DNA from: an uncultured Clostridium sp.
Lineage (GTDB): Bacteria; Bacillota; Clostridia; Lachnospirales; Lachnospiraceae
NCBI GenBank assembly: GCA_900553925.1
Contig: USFH01000106.1
Span: 1-7,528, forward strand
Length of the DNA: 7,528 bases
Reading direction: 5' to 3'
Notes under the pieces: generated by a model
The model's database searches: none
What the model saw: only the letters and a program-made list of their open reading frames with translations
Told to the model about the DNA's origin: nothing
Made by a program: the position numbers and the translations under genes
Shown here: positions 1-5,949 of the stretch, one piece after another
How positions within the stretch are numbered: the first letter of the stretch is position 1
Layout of the letters: every line of letters starts with the position of its first letter

Positions 1-471
1 GGTAAGGGTGCTGCATTCGTTCGTACAAAGTATAAGAATATTATCACAGGTGCAATCAGAGAGACAAGTTTCAACCCTACAGCAAAGTTCGATTCTGCAT
101 ATATCGAGCGTAAGGATATGGATTACTCTTACAGAGATGGTAACCTGTATTACTTCATGGATCAGGAGACATTCGAGATGATTCCTGTCGATGAGAGCGT
201 AGTTGGTGACGCTATGAAGTTTGTTAAGGAAGGCATGACATGTAAGATCTCTATCTACGAAGGAAATGTATTCGCAGTAGAAGGTCCTGATTTTGTAGAG
301 CTTGAGATTACAGAGTGTGAGCCGGGTGTAGCAGGAAATACAGCTACAAATGCTACAAAGCCATGTACAGTTGAGACAGGTGCAACATTGAATGTTCCTC
401 TGTTTATCAACCAGGGTGAGATTATCAAGATCGATACACGTACAGGAAAGTATCTCTCAAGAGCAAAGTAA
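1..471 (+). CDS. efp: Elongation factor P (EF-P), 5'-truncated by the window edge
   Basis: EF-P binds ribosomes stalled at polyproline stretches, next to the P-site tRNA, and stimulates peptide bond formation. The reading frame is open from base 1, giving 156 residues before the TAA at 469-471. Full-length EF-P is about 185 residues, so roughly 30 N-terminal residues lie upstream. The first residues, GKGAAFVRTKYKNI, match the domain I loop. By alignment to B. subtilis EF-P (from memory), the lysine at bases 4-6 corresponds to Lys32, which carries the post-translational modification. The OB domains II and III follow, including EPGVAGNTA and the C-terminal signature region ETGATLNVPLFINQGEIIKI, ending in YLSRAK. 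The ATG at 118 is an internal Met and not the start, because homology continues upstream to base 1. Codon choice (AAG, CGT, ACA, GTT) suits a highly expressed gene and differs from the spoIIIA genes. A terminator follows directly. Confidence 0.97.
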   Translation, partial: GKGAAFVRTKYKNIITGAIRETSFNPTAKFDSAYIERKDMDYSYRDGNLYYFMDQETFEMIPVDESVVGDAMKFVKEGMTCKISIYEGNVFAVEGPDFVELEITECEPGVAGNTATNATKPCTVETGATLNVPLFINQGEIIKIDTRTGKYLSRAK

Positions 472-502
472 TTTAAAAATTACGAATTGAATCAGAATGA
501 TC

Positions 503-535
503 AAAGGCACGTTCCGTTTGGGACGTGCTTTTTTT
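503..535 (+). terminator. Intrinsic terminator downstream of efp
   Basis: A 9-bp stem is formed by 507-515 (GCACGTTCC) and 520-528 (GGGACGTGC), with one G-T wobble and a GTTT tetraloop at 516-519. A run of seven T (529-535) follows. The A residues at 503-505 can extend the stem into the T tract. It lies 35 bases past the efp stop and separates constitutive efp transcription from the sporulation operon. Confidence 0.92.
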
Positions 536-546
536 ATAATTTCCAA

Positions 547-575
547 TCATATAATTCCGCATCCCGCATATATAT
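547..575 (+). promoter_or_regulatory. Candidate promoter region of the spoIIIA operon (sigma-E-like)
   Basis: In B. subtilis, spoIIIA is transcribed in the mother cell by sigma-E (-35 containing ATA, -10 resembling CATACAAT). Two overlapping matches are visible in this short AT-rich gap. One is CATATAAT at 548-555, close to a sigma-E -10, but it has no clear -35 at the right distance. The other pairs TCATATA (547-553) as -35 with CATATATA (567-574) as -10, 13 bases apart. The second would start transcription at about 581, almost on the ribosome binding site. The 548-555 element also contains TATAAT, but no sigma-A -35 is seen. A promoter here is expected because a terminator lies upstream. 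The exact elements are uncertain. Confidence 0.35.
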
Positions 576-580
576 ATGGT

Positions 581-587
581 AGGGGTG
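581..587 (+). promoter_or_regulatory. Ribosome binding site that decides the spoIIIAA start
   Basis: AGGGGTG lies 6 bases before GTG 594 and inside the reading frame opened by ATG 576. Its position supports the GTG and argues against the upstream ATG. Confidence 0.6.
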
Positions 588-593
588 AATGCT

Positions 594-1556
594 GTGAGAA
601 ATGAAATCTTGAAATTACTCCCCACTTGTATTCGGTACATAATCAATCAGATTGACATAGATTATAACTCCCTGATAGAGCTTCGGTTCCGGATTTGCGA
701 GCCGTTGATACTGGTTTTTGTGCAGGGAGAATATTTTGTGCAGAATTGTGGGGGACTGACACTCGATCGAAAAAAAGCATATCGTGTAACTGCGGATGAT
801 ATCCGGGGGATTATCGATGCAGTGACCGATTACTCGTTGTATGCATATGAGGATGAAGTGAGACAGGGGTTTGTGACAGTGTGTGGCGGACATCGCGTGG
901 GCGTTGCCGGTCAGGTTGTATTGGAGCATGGGAGAGTAAGAAACGTGAAACATATATCGTTTATTAATATTCGGGTATCCCATCAGATTAAGGGCTGTGC
1001 GGCCTGCCTGCTTCCGTATGTGATTAAGGACGGCAGGCTTCTGCATACGCTGATCATATCGCCTCCGGGGTGCGGGAAGACAACAATCCTGCGGGATCTG
1101 GTGCGGCTGATATCGGATGGGAACAGTTATTGCAGAGGGATGAATGTCGGCGTGGTGGATGAGCGTTCGGAGCTTGCCGCCTGCTACATGGGAATTCCGC
1201 AAAATGATGTTGGGCTTCGCACGGATATCTTAGATGGATGTCCGAAGGCGGAAGGGATGTTGATGCTGCTTCGGTCAATGAGTCCGAAGGTGATTGCGGT
1301 GGATGAAATCGGAAGCCGGGAGGATATCGATGCAATCTCGTATGTCATCAATTGTGGCTGTGGGATTCTGGCGACAATCCATGGAGATTCCATCGACGAT
1401 ATCCGCACGCGCCCGGTGCTTCGGAAGCTGGTAGAGGAGAAGGTGTTCGAACGCTACATCGTACTTGGACGGAGCGCAGGGATCGGAACGGTTGAATCGA
1501 TCTTTGACGAGAGGGGTAATGAGTTATACATTGGTTCACTGTCGGTTGCAAATTGA
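594..1556 (+). CDS. spoIIIAA: Stage III sporulation protein AA, secretion-type ATPase
   Basis: SpoIIIAA is the mother-cell cytoplasmic ATPase of the SpoIIIA-SpoIIQ channel and is related to type II/IV secretion ATPases. I start it at GTG 594 because AGGGGTG at 581-587 lies 6 bases upstream. The in-frame ATG at 576 has no ribosome binding site and would add six residues (MVGVNA). From the GTG the protein has 320 residues, close to the roughly 307 of B. subtilis. Visible motifs are Walker A (PPGCGKTT, K162), a conserved VVDERSELAACYMG segment, Walker B (VIAVDEIGS, D237/E238) and a downstream LATIHGDS segment. The N-terminal half carries the family pattern ELRFR and GGHRVGVAGQ. It is the first gene of an eight-gene operon, and its TGA overlaps the start of spoIIIAB. 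Family assignment is secure; the start is an inference. Confidence 0.96.
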   Translation: MRNEILKLLPTCIRYIINQIDIDYNSLIELRFRICEPLILVFVQGEYFVQNCGGLTLDRKKAYRVTADDIRGIIDAVTDYSLYAYEDEVRQGFVTVCGGHRVGVAGQVVLEHGRVRNVKHISFINIRVSHQIKGCAACLLPYVIKDGRLLHTLIISPPGCGKTTILRDLVRLISDGNSYCRGMNVGVVDERSELAACYMGIPQNDVGLRTDILDGCPKAEGMLMLLRSMSPKVIAVDEIGSREDIDAISYVINCGCGILATIHGDSIDDIRTRPVLRKLVEEKVFERYIVLGRSAGIGTVESIFDERGNELYIGSLSVAN

Positions 1557-2092
1557 TCGGAATCATCTGTGTGCTTGGTGGCTGCGTGGCTATGGGGATT
1601 CTTCGCGCGATGGCAATTCGCCGTCGCGTGAAGGAAATGCAGGAATATGCACGTGTGCTTTCCGTTGCCACAGCGGAGCTTCGATACCGGAGAGATATTC
1701 TGGCACAGGTATTTGTCCGTGTTGCAAAAAAATGCCGCCAGCCATATGCCGCTTGGTTGTCAGAACTTTCCCAGGCACTCATGGAGGCGCAGCAGGGACA
1801 GGCATATTCTTATACGGAAGTGGCTGCCGATTTTGATCAGATCTGGAGGAAGCATGCAGACAGGCTGTACGAAAGTTCCGGTCTAAAACAAGAAGATATG
1901 GAATATATATATAACCTGGGACAGACTATCGGATATCTGGATGTACAGGCACAGGAGGAAGGACTGGCGTTGCTGCAGGCAGATCTGGGACGACATATCC
2001 GGGAGCTTGAGACAGAGTCGAAGGACCGTATACGGGTATCGCTTGCGGTTGGAAGTGTCGCAGGTGTGTTGCTGATTATAATCTTGATTTAA
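1553..2092 (+). CDS. spoIIIAB: Stage III sporulation protein AB
   Basis: SpoIIIAB is a membrane component of the mother-cell side of the SpoIIIA channel, resembling the cytoplasmic domains of secretion-system GspF-type proteins. The 179 residues begin with a hydrophobic segment (about 2-19, IGIICVLGGCVAMGILRA). A long charged helical cytoplasmic region follows (about 22-160), with the conserved ELRYRRDIL and LGQTIGYLD stretches. A C-terminal membrane helix ends the protein (about 162-178, VSLAVGSVAGVLLIIILI). B. subtilis AB is about 171 residues with the same layout. The start is TTG 1553, overlapping the spoIIIAA stop as TTGA. The frame is closed upstream by TGA at 1520, and no ATG or GTG lies between that stop and the first hydrophobic helix. 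No strong ribosome binding site adjoins it, so translation is probably coupled to spoIIIAA. The next gene begins 19 bases after the stop. Confidence 0.93.
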   Translation: MIGIICVLGGCVAMGILRAMAIRRRVKEMQEYARVLSVATAELRYRRDILAQVFVRVAKKCRQPYAAWLSELSQALMEAQQGQAYSYTEVAADFDQIWRKHADRLYESSGLKQEDMEYIYNLGQTIGYLDVQAQEEGLALLQADLGRHIRELETESKDRIRVSLAVGSVAGVLLIIILI

Positions 2093-2111
2093 CAGATGCA
2101 GGGGAATGAAA

Positions 2112-2306
2112 ATGACGATTCAGTTGATCTTCAAAATTGCAGCCGTCGGAATTGTCGTGGCACTCATCAATCAGGTATTAAAGCATTCGGGCAGGGACGA
2201 TCAGGCGTATCTGGTGAGCCTTGCAGGTCTGATTATCGTATTGACATGGATTATTCCTTATGTCAATCAGTTGTTTCAGGATATCAACACGTTGTTTGGA
2301 TTTTAA
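2112..2306 (+). CDS. spoIIIAC: Stage III sporulation protein AC, small membrane protein
   Basis: This small integral membrane subunit of the SpoIIIA complex has two predicted helices (about 6-23, containing FKIAAVGIVVALINQVL, and 33-51, YLVSLAGLIIVLTWIIPYV). It ends in the amphipathic tail NQLFQDINTLFGF. At 64 residues it is close to the 68 of B. subtilis AC and shares the IAxVGIVVA core. I chose ATG 2112 because AGGGG at 2100-2104 sits 7 bases upstream. ATG 2106 is in frame but only 1 base from that site and would add Met-Lys. The spoIIIAD ribosome binding site overlaps the stop codon. Family assignment rests on motif, length and its place between AB and AD. Confidence 0.93.
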   Translation: MTIQLIFKIAAVGIVVALINQVLKHSGRDDQAYLVSLAGLIIVLTWIIPYVNQLFQDINTLFGF

Positions 2307-2317
2307 GGAGGCGGAAT

Positions 2318-2704
2318 ATGAATCTGGGAGTGACGATGGTATTTACAATCGTGGCAGTGATTCTGGCTTTATCCTTAAAATCCAGGAATCCGGAGTACAG
2401 TACATTTATCAGTGTGGCGGTGTGCATTGTGTTGTTGTTTGTCTGCGTGTCGCGGATGCGTGTCATGCTTTCCGGAATCCGGACGTTGACGGACAAGATC
2501 CGGATGGACAGCACGTATCTTGTGATCCTGGTCAAGCTGATTGGGATTGCCTATATCTGTGAGTTTGCAGCGAGTATCAGCAAGGATGCCGGATACAGTG
2601 CGGTTGCATCCCAGATTGAACTGCTTGGAAAGCTTACGATGCTGGTTGTGTCGCTTCCGGTTTTTATGCAGGTTGTGCAGACGGTACTGTCGTTGATCGA
2701 TTGA
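2318..2704 (+). CDS. spoIIIAD: Stage III sporulation protein AD, membrane protein
   Basis: SpoIIIAD is a polytopic membrane component of the SpoIIIA channel, in the same family as AC. ATG 2318 follows AAGGAGG at 2305-2311 by 6 bases, and the protein has 128 residues (B. subtilis about 133). Four hydrophobic segments are visible, at about 4-20, 27-44, 66-84 and 101-122. The most characteristic stretch is LIGIAYICEFAASISKDAGY (about 74-93), followed by SAVASQIELLGK. The frame is open back to 2096, but that extension would run out of frame through spoIIIAC with hydrophilic, non-family sequence, so it is rejected. spoIIIAE starts 16 bases downstream. Confidence 0.95.
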   Translation: MNLGVTMVFTIVAVILALSLKSRNPEYSTFISVAVCIVLLFVCVSRMRVMLSGIRTLTDKIRMDSTYLVILVKLIGIAYICEFAASISKDAGYSAVASQIELLGKLTMLVVSLPVFMQVVQTVLSLID

Positions 2705-2720
2705 TGGAGGAACCCGCCAA

Positions 2721-3935
2721 ATGAGCCTGCGGACTACACATACAACTACATATTTCACTTGCAGATGGCTGGTAGCGGTACTGGCCATTTTTCTTTTTAC
2801 ACATGTCTGTACACCGGCTGCGCGGGCGCAGGAACTATCAGAAGCCACGCAGGAGCCGGACGATTCTCAGATGACAACCTCTATCTATAATTCCATCTTC
2901 GATGAACTGAATCTGGATGAGGTAGAGCGTGCCTTGCAGCAAGAGGGAATCCAGACATCCATGCCGCTGACAGAGATGGTGAGAAGACAGGTGGAGGGTG
3001 ACAATAAATCGGTGTTAGCCGCGCTGCTTACAACAATCAGTAATGTTTTCTTCGGAGAGTTGTCGCAGAACAAAGGACTGCTCTTAGAACTTGTTGGGAT
3101 TGTCCTGATCGGAAGCATCTTCGTGAATCTGTCGAATTCCTTTGCAGGGGGATTTATCAGCGAAAATGGATTTTACATCACCTATATGCTTATGACGTCC
3201 ATGCTGCTGACTTCTTTTTCGATGGCTTATGCGATTGCGCTTGCTGCACTCGACAAGGTGCTGGTTGCGGTACGGCTGTTAGTGCCGGCATTCCTGCTTG
3301 TGTTGCAGTTTGTCGGACATGCAGCGACTGCGGGAGGTACGTACAATCTGGTTCTGGTCGGAATCTGGCTCATACAGGCGGTGATCATCCGGCTTGTGCT
3401 GCCACTGATTGAATTCTATGTGATCGTGGCACTTGTGAATAACCTGCAAAAAGAGGACAGCTTCTCAAAACTGTGTGAGCTTGTGCAGAGCCTGATCAAA
3501 TGGATCCTGCGGACGATCATCGTGGTTGTGATCGGACTGAATGTAATCAAGGGCTTGTTGGAGCCGCAGATGGACAGAATCGGGAAAACAGCGGTGAACC
3601 GTGCCCTGACAGCGATTCCGGGCAGCGTGGTTTCGGTTCTTGCCGGCACATATCTTGCCTGTGGCATGATCATAAAAAACAGTATTGGTATCGCTGGAAT
3701 CCTGATTTTGTCGGGTGTCTGCGTGATCCCGGTCATCAAGCTTTTTTTATTAATGTTTACGGTCAGGATTACAACGGCATTGATCCAGCCGATGGGAGAC
3801 AGGAGATATGTGGATGGCACGACAGCGCTTGCAAATGGAATCGGGATGCTGATGCAGGCACTGGCAAGTGCACTTGTCTTATTTATCATAACCCTCGCAA
3901 TCATGTCGGGGGCAACGAACGGAACAGGAGGGTAG
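2721..3935 (+). CDS. spoIIIAE: Stage III sporulation protein AE, polytopic membrane protein
   Basis: SpoIIIAE is the large multispanning component of the SpoIIIA complex, thought to form the membrane export core. At 404 residues it matches the B. subtilis length (about 399). The N-terminus looks like a signal peptide: a basic start, a hydrophobic core at about 16-30 (WLVAVLAIFLFTHVC) and a likely cleavage after ARA at 34-36. An extracytoplasmic region of about 80 residues follows. At least six or seven hydrophobic segments lie at roughly 121-141, 153-173, 183-200, 208-238, 262-280, 322-350 and 375-396. The conserved stretch NRALTAIPGSVVSVLAGTYL is at about 293-312. ATG 2721 has GGAGG (2706-2710) 10 bases upstream. 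The spoIIIAF ribosome binding site (AGGAGGG, 3926-3932) overlaps the 3' end. Confidence 0.96.
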   Translation: MSLRTTHTTTYFTCRWLVAVLAIFLFTHVCTPAARAQELSEATQEPDDSQMTTSIYNSIFDELNLDEVERALQQEGIQTSMPLTEMVRRQVEGDNKSVLAALLTTISNVFFGELSQNKGLLLELVGIVLIGSIFVNLSNSFAGGFISENGFYITYMLMTSMLLTSFSMAYAIALAALDKVLVAVRLLVPAFLLVLQFVGHAATAGGTYNLVLVGIWLIQAVIIRLVLPLIEFYVIVALVNNLQKEDSFSKLCELVQSLIKWILRTIIVVVIGLNVIKGLLEPQMDRIGKTAVNRALTAIPGSVVSVLAGTYLACGMIIKNSIGIAGILILSGVCVIPVIKLFLLMFTVRITTALIQPMGDRRYVDGTTALANGIGMLMQALASALVLFIITLAIMSGATNGTGG

Positions 3936-3937
3936 CT

Positions 3938-4408
3938 ATGCTGTTTGGCTGGATGAAAAGCCTGATTTTTTATCTGTTGCTTGCAACGATTGTGACGCAT
4001 ATGGCGCCGTCGAATCAATATAAGCAATATATCCGGTATTTCATCGGGCTTGTTGTGATCGTGTTGCTTGCAAGTCCGATAAAATTCCTTTTCGAGTTCG
4101 GAAGCGGGGATCTGCAGGAGCTTCTGTATGAGATTGAGCATGTGGAAAAACAGGAGTCCATAGCGGGAGTCGGTGGAAGTATCACGGATTATTATGGTAT
4201 GGGTATCCGGGATGGCTTGAAAGAAGAATTGGGAGATTATCCGGTCGAGGATGTTGCAATCATAACAGATACCGATGGAACGCTGTTGCAATGCACGATT
4301 TACATAAGCGAGGCAAGGGCAACAGCGGAAATGGAAAAAGAAATAAAAAAATACATTTCGGATGTCTATAATCTGGAGGATGCTCGTATATATGTAGTAA
4401 GACGGTGA
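3938..4408 (+). CDS. spoIIIAF: Stage III sporulation protein AF, ring-building-motif protein
   Basis: SpoIIIAF is a mother-cell membrane protein with an intermembrane ring-building domain related to AG, AH and secretion-ring proteins. Two membrane helices (about 4-22, GWMKSLIFYLLLATIVTHM, and 33-53) are joined by a short loop. A soluble region from about 85 to 156 follows, with the helix-strand pattern of a ring-building motif (YYGMGIRDGLKEELGDYPVE, then VAIITDTDGTLLQCTIYIS and a final DARIYVV). The start is ATG 3938, with AGGAGGG 5 bases upstream and 2 bases past the spoIIIAE stop. At 156 residues it is about 50 shorter than B. subtilis AF (about 206) and stops right after the last predicted strand. 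The open frame back to 3500 is a shadow within spoIIIAE. Confidence 0.93.
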   Translation: MLFGWMKSLIFYLLLATIVTHMAPSNQYKQYIRYFIGLVVIVLLASPIKFLFEFGSGDLQELLYEIEHVEKQESIAGVGGSITDYYGMGIRDGLKEELGDYPVEDVAIITDTDGTLLQCTIYISEARATAEMEKEIKKYISDVYNLEDARIYVVRR

Positions 4409-4412
4409 GAAT

Positions 4413-4808
4413 ATGGAGTGGAAATTTAAGAAAAATGAAAAATGGAACAAGGTAATACTGGTTGTGTTATGCGGTATATTGCTGCTTGTGATTGCGATGC
4501 CGCAGAAGGCAGCAGGGACAGCAACGGGTGGATCCGTAGCATCGGAGGATACAACCGTTTCGTATGAGGAACGTCTGCGGACACTGCTTGCGGATACCTA
4601 TGGTGCGGACATGGTTGATGTTTTGATCTATGCAGGGGATCGTACACAGACGTATTATGGCTCAGGAGGCAAAGAGTCGATCACGGGCGTGTTGATCACG
4701 ATTAAAAAGGAAGCGGTCACAGGTACCACGATAGCAGATATTACCTTGGCGGTATGCGCGCTTTTTGATCTGCCGGCACATAAGGTGGCGGTTCTGGTAA
4801 AAAAATAA
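4413..4808 (+). CDS. spoIIIAG: Stage III sporulation protein AG, short form without the beta-ring insertion
   Basis: SpoIIIAG forms a large oligomeric ring around the SpoIIIA channel in the intermembrane space. Here a short basic N-terminus is followed by one membrane helix (about 13-30, KVILVVLCGILLLVIAMP) and a linker of about 20 residues. A compact domain at 50-131 carries the family features: SYEERLRTLLADTYGADMVD, ITGVLITIKK, and LPAHKVAVLVKK at the C-terminus (compare the LDVPSHRVAV region of B. subtilis). The full length is 131 residues, against about 229 in B. subtilis. The missing part is mainly the insertion between the first strand and the ITGVLI strand. Only about 16 residues (74-89, GDRTQTYYGSGGKES) remain there. 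The frame is intact and the start lies 4 bases past the spoIIIAF stop, with a weak GGTGA site upstream. Confidence 0.9.
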   Translation: MEWKFKKNEKWNKVILVVLCGILLLVIAMPQKAAGTATGGSVASEDTTVSYEERLRTLLADTYGADMVDVLIYAGDRTQTYYGSGGKESITGVLITIKKEAVTGTTIADITLAVCALFDLPAHKVAVLVKK

Positions 4809-4818
4809 GGAGGTTTTT

Positions 4819-5454
4819 ATGAAGAAAAAAACCATGAAACGAAACCAGATTATTATTGGGGCACTCACAGTACTGCTTGGAGTGGCAGGATACATTAACT
4901 TCGCCGGGAACAAACAGCTGGATTTAAAGTCCGGAGATGGAGGACAGACAGAGTCTGCATTTGCGGAAGATCAGATACATACACAGACGGATGTGCAGCT
5001 GCCGAATGGAGAAGTGACGGTGTCTGAAATGGGTGAGGATGAGTATATGGAGTTGAATTCATCGGAGGAAAAAATCGGGCAGGCGGTGCTTACTTCCGCG
5101 AATGCTGCGAATAATTTCGTATCAATCAAACTGAATCGTGAGCAGAACCGGAGTCAGAACAAGGAGACCTTGCTGGAAATCATCAATGGGGATGGCATGG
5201 ATACGCAGGCAGTTGCTTCAGCGACGGATGCATATGTGAAGCTGACGGAGGATGCGGAGAAGGAACAGGAAGCAGAGTCGATTCTTGCAGCGAAGGGATT
5301 TGGTGATGCGATTGTTTCTATCGGCGGGGATACCGTGGATGTTGTGTTAAACTGCACGGAGCTGCCGGATGCAAAAAGAGCCCAGGTAGAAGATGTTGTG
5401 ACAAGAAAGACCGGATGCACGGTGGAACAGATTGTAATTACACTGGCGCAATAG
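4819..5454 (+). CDS. spoIIIAH: Stage III sporulation protein AH, SpoIIQ partner
   Basis: SpoIIIAH is anchored in the outer forespore (mother cell) membrane. Its intermembrane YscJ/FliF-like domain binds SpoIIQ from the forespore to make the channel. The protein has 211 residues (B. subtilis about 218): a basic N-terminus, one membrane helix at about 10-29 (QIIIGALTVLLGVAGYINFA) and an acidic, low-complexity linker at about 40-95. The ring-building domain spans about 100-211. It includes the helical IKLNREQNRSQNKETLLEII region, EQEAESILAAKGFGDAIVSI, then VDVVLNCTELPDAKRAQVED and the final strand EQIVITLA. ATG 4819 has AAGGAGG at 4807-4813, overlapping the spoIIIAG stop. It is the last gene of the operon, and a terminator begins 10 bases downstream. 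Confidence 0.96.
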   Translation: MKKKTMKRNQIIIGALTVLLGVAGYINFAGNKQLDLKSGDGGQTESAFAEDQIHTQTDVQLPNGEVTVSEMGEDEYMELNSSEEKIGQAVLTSANAANNFVSIKLNREQNRSQNKETLLEIINGDGMDTQAVASATDAYVKLTEDAEKEQEAESILAAKGFGDAIVSIGGDTVDVVLNCTELPDAKRAQVEDVVTRKTGCTVEQIVITLAQ

Positions 5455-5464
5455 GAAACGGCGG

Positions 5465-5493
5465 AAGCCCTGCGTGGATGCGGGGCTTTTTTT
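5465..5493 (+). terminator. Intrinsic terminator ending the spoIIIA operon
   Basis: An 8-bp stem is formed by 5466-5473 (AGCCCTGC) and 5480-5487 (GCGGGGCT), with one T-G wobble and a 6-base loop (GTGGAT). T residues run from 5487 to 5493. It starts 10 bases after the spoIIIAH stop. The next promoter begins immediately downstream. Confidence 0.93.
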
Positions 5494-5494
5494 G

Positions 5495-5523
5495 TTGCAT
5501 ATTATACATAAATTGGGTATAAT
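5495..5523 (+). promoter_or_regulatory. Sigma-A promoter for the asp23-nusB-xseA cluster
   Basis: TTGCAT at 5495-5500 (4/6 to TTGACA) is followed by a 17-base spacer and a perfect TATAAT at 5518-5523. The expected transcription start is near 5530, leaving a leader of about 45 bases before the ATG at 5576. It sits directly behind the spoIIIA terminator, so housekeeping transcription is restarted independently of the sporulation operon. Confidence 0.8.
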
Positions 5524-5575
5524 ATTTTCATGTATGCAAAGAAATAAATTCGCGATGTGCGTAAAGGAGGCAACT

Positions 5576-5938
5576 ATGAGCGATATGATAAATGAAGAAG
5601 AAAAGATTGGTAAGATCAGTATTGCAGATGGTGTTGTAGCATCGATCGCCGGAATCGCGGCAATCGAAGTAGAAGGTGTATCAAAACTCACCGGGAATAT
5701 CTCGAAGGAGCTGGTAGCAAAGCTTGGTAAGAAGAATTTGGCGAATGGTGTCAAGGTTGAGATCGCAGATGGAAATGTGTCTGTTGATTTGTCGCTTGAA
5801 GTTGAGTATGGCACCAGCATCAAGAAGGTATCAGAGGGCGTACAGGAGAAGGTAAAACAGGCAATCGAGAATATGACAGGTCTGCATGTACGTGTTGTAA
5901 ATGTTGTTGTATCCGGCATTAAGATGACGAAAGAATAA
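5576..5938 (+). CDS. Asp23/Gls24 family envelope stress response protein (YqhY-like)
   Basis: This 120-residue soluble protein belongs to the Asp23/Gls24 (DUF322) family. Family signs are the N-terminal GKISIADGVVASIAGIAAIE (12-31), followed by VEGVSKLTG. The later segments are the strand pair VKVEIADGNVSVDLSLEVEYG (about 59-79), the helix VSEGVQEKVKQAIENMTGL and the final strand VRVVNVVVSGI. In B. subtilis the homologue YqhY lies beside accBC, and its loss affects lipid synthesis and acetyl-CoA carboxylase activity. Here it precedes nusB, and no accBC is present between it and spoIIIAH. The start is ATG 5576, with AAAGGAGG (5563-5570) 5 bases upstream. An in-frame ATG at 5555 and the longer open frame from 5474 lack ribosome binding sites, and the latter starts inside the terminator. 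Confidence 0.94.
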   Translation: MSDMINEEEKIGKISIADGVVASIAGIAAIEVEGVSKLTGNISKELVAKLGKKNLANGVKVEIADGNVSVDLSLEVEYGTSIKKVSEGVQEKVKQAIENMTGLHVRVVNVVVSGIKMTKE

Positions 5939-5949
5939 GGCGGTTAATT

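Noticed and set aside
615..1202. Minus-strand open frame of 195 codons opposite spoIIIAA
   Set aside because: The + strand holds a clear Walker ATPase, and the antisense product shows no recognisable domain.
2096..2317. N-terminal extension of spoIIIAD giving a 202-residue frame
   Set aside because: It runs out of frame through spoIIIAC with hydrophilic sequence unlike the family. ATG 2318 has a strong AAGGAGG site and gives the usual length.
4344..4372. Internal promoter near the end of spoIIIAF driving spoIIIAG (as reported in B. subtilis), based on TATAAT at 4367-4372
   Set aside because: No matching -35 element lies at a suitable distance, and the hexamer falls within AT-rich coding sequence.
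3416..4450. Long open frame on the minus strand (344 codons) opposite spoIIIAE, AF and AG
   Set aside because: It lies antisense to well-supported genes, has no family resemblance or good ribosome binding site, and is best explained by codon bias on the coding strand.
5530..5547. Five-codon ORF (MYAKK) in the leader of the Asp23 gene, a possible regulatory leader peptide
   Set aside because: It has no ribosome binding site, starts at the predicted transcription start, and has no run of identical codons or attenuator structure.
5474..5575. N-terminal extension of the Asp23-family gene to a 154-residue frame
   Set aside because: It would start inside the terminator hairpin and upstream of the sigma-A promoter. 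ATG 5576 has an excellent ribosome binding site.
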